Assembly: GCA_020635495.1 (NCBI GenBank)
Contig: JACJZQ010000005.1
Location: forward strand, 124,001 to 188,000
Reading direction: 5' to 3'
DNA length: 64,000 bases
Source of the DNA: Flavobacteriales bacterium
Lineage (GTDB): Bacteria > Bacteroidota > Bacteroidia > UBA10329
The position numbers were made by a program, and so were the translations under genes. The stretch's first letter is position 1. Every line of letters begins with the position of its first letter. Positions 63,001 to 64,000 of the stretch are shown in pieces. The notes beneath the pieces are model-generated. The model was not told the origin of the DNA, did not search any database, and saw nothing but the letters and a program-made list of their open reading frames with translations.

Positions 63001-64000
63001 GTGGCATCGGTGACGGCATCTTGGCTGAGCACGAGAACAGCAGGTTCCGCGATCACGACCGGTACCGAGGTCGGGCAGTTGTTGGCATCGAGGATGTTGA
63101 CGGTGTAGGAACCAGCGGCCAGCCCAGTGAACGTGCCCGAGGCCTGTGGACCACTACCGATATCGAAGGAGTAAGGAGGCGTTCCACCGGAAGCAGACAC
63201 GGTTGCCGAACCGGTGGCCGCTGCGTTACAGTCGGCATCGGTGGTGGCATCGAGTGCCCCTACCACGGGAGTCGGTTCTGAGATGGAGATGGTCACCACA
63301 TCACTGCAGTTGTTGGCATCGAGGATGGTGACGGTGTATGATCCCGCGGCCAGTGCTGTGAACGTTCCAGAAACCTGAGGACCGCTACCGATATCGAAGG
63401 TATAAGGAGGCGTTCCACCGGAGGCAGATACAGTTGCTGAACCGGTGGCCGCTGCGTTACAGTCGGCATCTACCGTGGCATCCAAAGCCCCAACAACGGG
63501 AGTAGGTTCTGCGATGGTCACCGGAACAGGGAATGTACAGTTGTTGGCATCCTGGGCGGTGATGGTGTACGATCCCGCGGTGAGCCCAGTGAACGTACCC
63601 GAAGCCCCGAACGTGACCCCATCGATGGCGTAGGAATATGGAGCTGTGGAACCGGAAGCTTCCACGGTCACGGCACCTGTAGCCGCGCCAAAGCAATCCG
63701 CATCGGTCTGGGAAGAGATGCTGGCCGTGAGCCCGCTGAGGTCAGCAATGGTCACCACCATGTCATCGGTGCAGTTGTTGGCATCGGTCACGGTGATGGT
63801 GTATGATCCCGCGGTGAGCGCAGTGAACGTACCCGAGGCCTGGGGACCGCTACCGATGTCAAAGGAGTATGGCGTTGTTCCGCCTGTGGCCGATACGGTG
63901 AATGCCCCGTTGGCATTGCCACAGGTGGCATCGGTGACGGCATCTTGGCTGAGCACGAGAACAGCAGGTTCCGCGATCACGACCGGTACCGAGGTCGGAC
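57096..64000 (-). CDS. Giant SprB-like surface protein, T9SS type B sorting domain, 5' end beyond window
   Basis: At least 2300 residues, with the frame open through base 64000 (the GTG at 63980 is inside a repeat, not a start). From the visible N-side: at least eleven SprB-type repeats of about 77 residues (pattern DADCxGAATGxxTVxAxGGTPPYxFDIGxGPQxSGTF...LxAGSYTVTxxDANNC), then ten Ig-like repeats of about 78 residues each opening DAGxDxxIC, then about seven PKD-like domains (pattern WxFGDG), and a C-terminal gliding-motility-associated domain (FTPNGDGINDFF, SVYNRWGEEIF, GTYVYRFEI) that is a type B T9SS signal. SprB carries the gliding motility of Flavobacterium. Surface adhesin or gliding filament is the likely role. 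See the macro-repeat. Confidence 0.9.
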   Translation of the reverse strand, partial: PTSVPVVIAEPAVLVLSQDAVTDATCGNANGAFTVSATGGTTPYSFDIGSGPQASGTFTALTAGSYTITVTDANNCTDDMVVTIADLSGLTASISSQTDADCFGAATGAVTVEASGSTAPYSYAIDGVTFGASGTFTGLTAGSYTITAQDANNCTFPVPVTIAEPTPVVGALDATVDADCNAAATGSATVSASGGTPPYTFDIGSGPQVSGTFTALAAGSYTVTILDANNCSDVVTISISEPTPVVGALDATTDADCNAAATGSATVSASGGTPPYSFDIGSGPQASGTFTGLAAGSYTVNILDANNCPTSVPVVIAEPAVLVLSQDAVTDATCGNANGAFTVSATGGTTPYSFDIGSGPQASGTFTALTAGSYTVTVTDANNCTDDIVVTIADLSGLTASITSQTDADCFGAATGAVTVEASGSTAPYSYAIDGVTFGASGTFTGLSAGSYTITAQDANNCTFPVPVTIAEPTPVVGALDATVDADCNAAATGSATVSASGGTPPYTFDIGSGPQVSGTFTALAAGSYTVTILDANNCSDVVTISISEPTPVVGAIQSQTDPTCFGGSDGVFTISATGGTPNYSYTDGAGNQTNGTFAGYSAGTYTVDVTDANGCLNTVSIILNEPTEVIGTVDNQTDASCSGMADATVEVSAVGGTSPYTFDIGNGAQNSGSFATLTAGSYTIVVEDAVGCQNTIAVTLLEPISLTASIVNQTAVSCFGGTDGSVEIAAQDGTGPYSYDLGNGPQQSGTFSNLSAGNYSVTVADANGCSVQVVTDITEPTELAASIASQLDLTCFGSNDGQFEVGASGGTPPYTFDIGGGSQPTGVFDNLLPNTYTVAIEDANLCQITIDVTISEPAPLVIDAGNDVTICDGDVIGLSASGAVSYSWTPAQDLTDPNISNPDFDGSATTTLTVTGTDADGCIATDDVTVTVNPLPVVDAGADEVICTGFTVQLNASGAVSYEWGAATNLDDANIQSPTFSGTTTETLTVTGTDGNGCVNTDDVIVTVNDLPIVDAGPDLEICEGSTGQLQASGGVSYSWGPQNGLNNYAVSNPVFSGLNTTTYTVTSIDGNGCTASDQITITVNAILPVDAGPDTAICFGEMVQLAAMGAQSYEWSPATGLDNANVPDPVFSGTTTTTFTVVGTDANGCTNTDDITVSVNLLPSVDAGMDEALCVGGQVQLVATGALNYEWSPSIDLDNAQIANPVFSGTATALLTVVGTDQNGCSSTDDVNVTVNPLPVVDAGQDLAICSGFSIQLGATGATTYDWNPAVDLDNGSIANPTFSGLTTTTFTVTGTDGNGCINTDVVEVTVNNLPVADAGPDAEICDGESTQLNASGAVSFSWNPITGLDNPAIANPTFSGSTTTLFTVTVTDASGCESTDDVEVTVHDLPAVDAGIDEAICIGDQAQLSVSGATTYVWSPSTYLDNSTSDSPIFSGTSTTLFTVTGTDLNGCVNVDDVNITVNALPVVDAGTDEAICFGEDIQLAATGATDYVWTPSTDLTNGSISNPVFNGGNTTTLTVTGTDLNGCVNTDDVTITVNQLPAINAGPDQAICEGESAQLEAIGTGSFVWFPGGSLSSPTISNPVATPSATEEYVVHLTDAAGCLNTDTVTVTVMLNPTALILANAEACEAETISFESASLGNIVSTVWVLGDGNTESVSNFDHQYPTEGTYQVTLAVTTDEGCSDATSVSIEIHPNPIANYDFVNICLDAPASMQDQSIVSTGTIDQWEWDFGDGESSTLQNPQHTYPVEGTFTVELVVETNFGCTDTISSDIAVHPMPSSDFTVGNACADGLASVTDNSTITTGTIDQWMWVVDVTDTVYGQSPMLGSLPVGLYPVELTVTSDYGCENTSYADIEIYPLPVAMFTADSVCLGLPTQFTDLSTESINYPISSWEWTFDGGTSTDQNATNIYASFGSNYAQLIVTNTAGCDDTISTNDILVHPNPVADFSIESHFCEEDSVYFFDQSTVVQSTDDEIVDWQWTFATYGTRSDQSPTFVFDEFGAHEISLVVATNNGCFHADTQTIQINPLPNPVIAADQFEGCQILPVQFWSESTIEPGYYLDNWAWTFGDGTDTVFAQHPGHDFLGAEPGDTSTYYYDVSLTVTSADGCVATVTEPQLITVYANPTALYEANFYITDLNDPVFDFTDQSSENVVDWYWEFGDGDYTDEQNPSHTYADTGTYAVSLLVSTIHGCTASIRDFVVVNPVFTFYIPNSFTPNGDGINDFFFGQGMGYKEYHFSVYNRWGEEIFESHDDEYHWDGSFKGQQVQQGTYVYRFEIIDWQNHLHIYTDGVTLHR
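62341..64000 (-). repeat. 924-bp macro-repeat within the giant adhesin gene
   Basis: Bases 62341-63075 and 63265-63999 are nearly identical in step 924 bases (308 residues, four 77-residue SprB units). The same divergent positions of each unit match the corresponding unit in the other copy better than the neighbouring unit, so blocks of four units were duplicated, not single units. The right copy runs off the edge, so further copies may exist. Confidence 0.85.

Noticed and set aside
61440..64000. CRISPR-like array suggested by regular repeats
   Set aside because: The repeats are in frame, about 231 bases long and encode SprB units; there are no short repeat-spacer units or Cas genes.

Overview
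The window is one continuous stretch of a Bacteroidota chromosome, most likely from the Flavobacteriales or a close relative. The evidence is four secreted proteins with type IX secretion (T9SS) C-terminal domains, a PorV/PorQ-family outer-membrane protein, a lipoprotein TamL instead of a TamA-type protein, promoters of the Bacteroidota TTTG-N19/21-TAnnTTTG kind, scarce Shine-Dalgarno sequences, and family-specific genes such as the DUF4290 gene in front of murA. No rRNA, tRNA, phage, transposase or CRISPR array was seen. Most of the window is core chromosome. The accessory interest lies in surface and secreted proteins and in a few intergenic regions.

Layout: 1-8.9 kb holds the end of ahcY, DUF4290-murA, a TlpA-like thioredoxin, grpE-dnaJ, an ABC exporter pair and a Ppx/GppA phosphatase. 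8.9-12.7 kb has a sigma-54 activator with no DNA-binding domain, a Cys-rich lipoprotein, a T9SS-exported cutinase/PETase-like hydrolase and a PhoD-like phosphatase. 12.7-18.4 kb has alaS, an M23 peptidase, a MerR-type regulator and a large helical-repeat protein. 18.4-19.4 kb is a repeat-rich intergenic region in front of a tiny T9SS protein, with a 15-bp inverted repeat around it. 19.4-21.7 kb has hldD, a Rieske-like lipoprotein and two small proteins. 21.7-30.8 kb is a three-gene operon: TonB-dependent receptor, 1351-residue T9SS cargo, PorV/PorQ protein. 30.8-42.1 kb is housekeeping: greA, HIT, ruvC, rRNA/tRNA methyltransferase, tamL, class I aldolase, accD, rpsO-pnp, rpe and a lysine/alanine-dehydrogenase-like enzyme. 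42.3-48.7 kb has an OmpA-domain protein with unusual domain order, a TPR protein, rtcB, a candidate structured RNA with its own terminator, and a DUF4139 protein with a TonB-receptor-like segment nested in it. 49.1-57.0 kb is an alpha-2-macroglobulin/PBP1C pair. 57.1-64.0 kb is the C-terminal part of a giant SprB-like surface protein that runs off the right edge.

The cell-envelope theme is strong: precursor synthesis (murA), LPS heptose (hldD), outer-membrane assembly (tamL), peptidoglycan repair (pbpC with its macroglobulin), hydrolases (M23), and T9SS export of hydrolases and adhesins. The observations most worth following are the nested DUF4139/carboxypeptidase-regulatory/plug chimera, the structured RNA upstream of rtcB (rod-like, possibly 6S-type), the receptor-cargo-PorV operon, the repeat cluster in front of the minimal T9SS protein, and the 924-bp macro-repeat in the giant adhesin. 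All calls come from reading the sequence and family knowledge; no database search was run.
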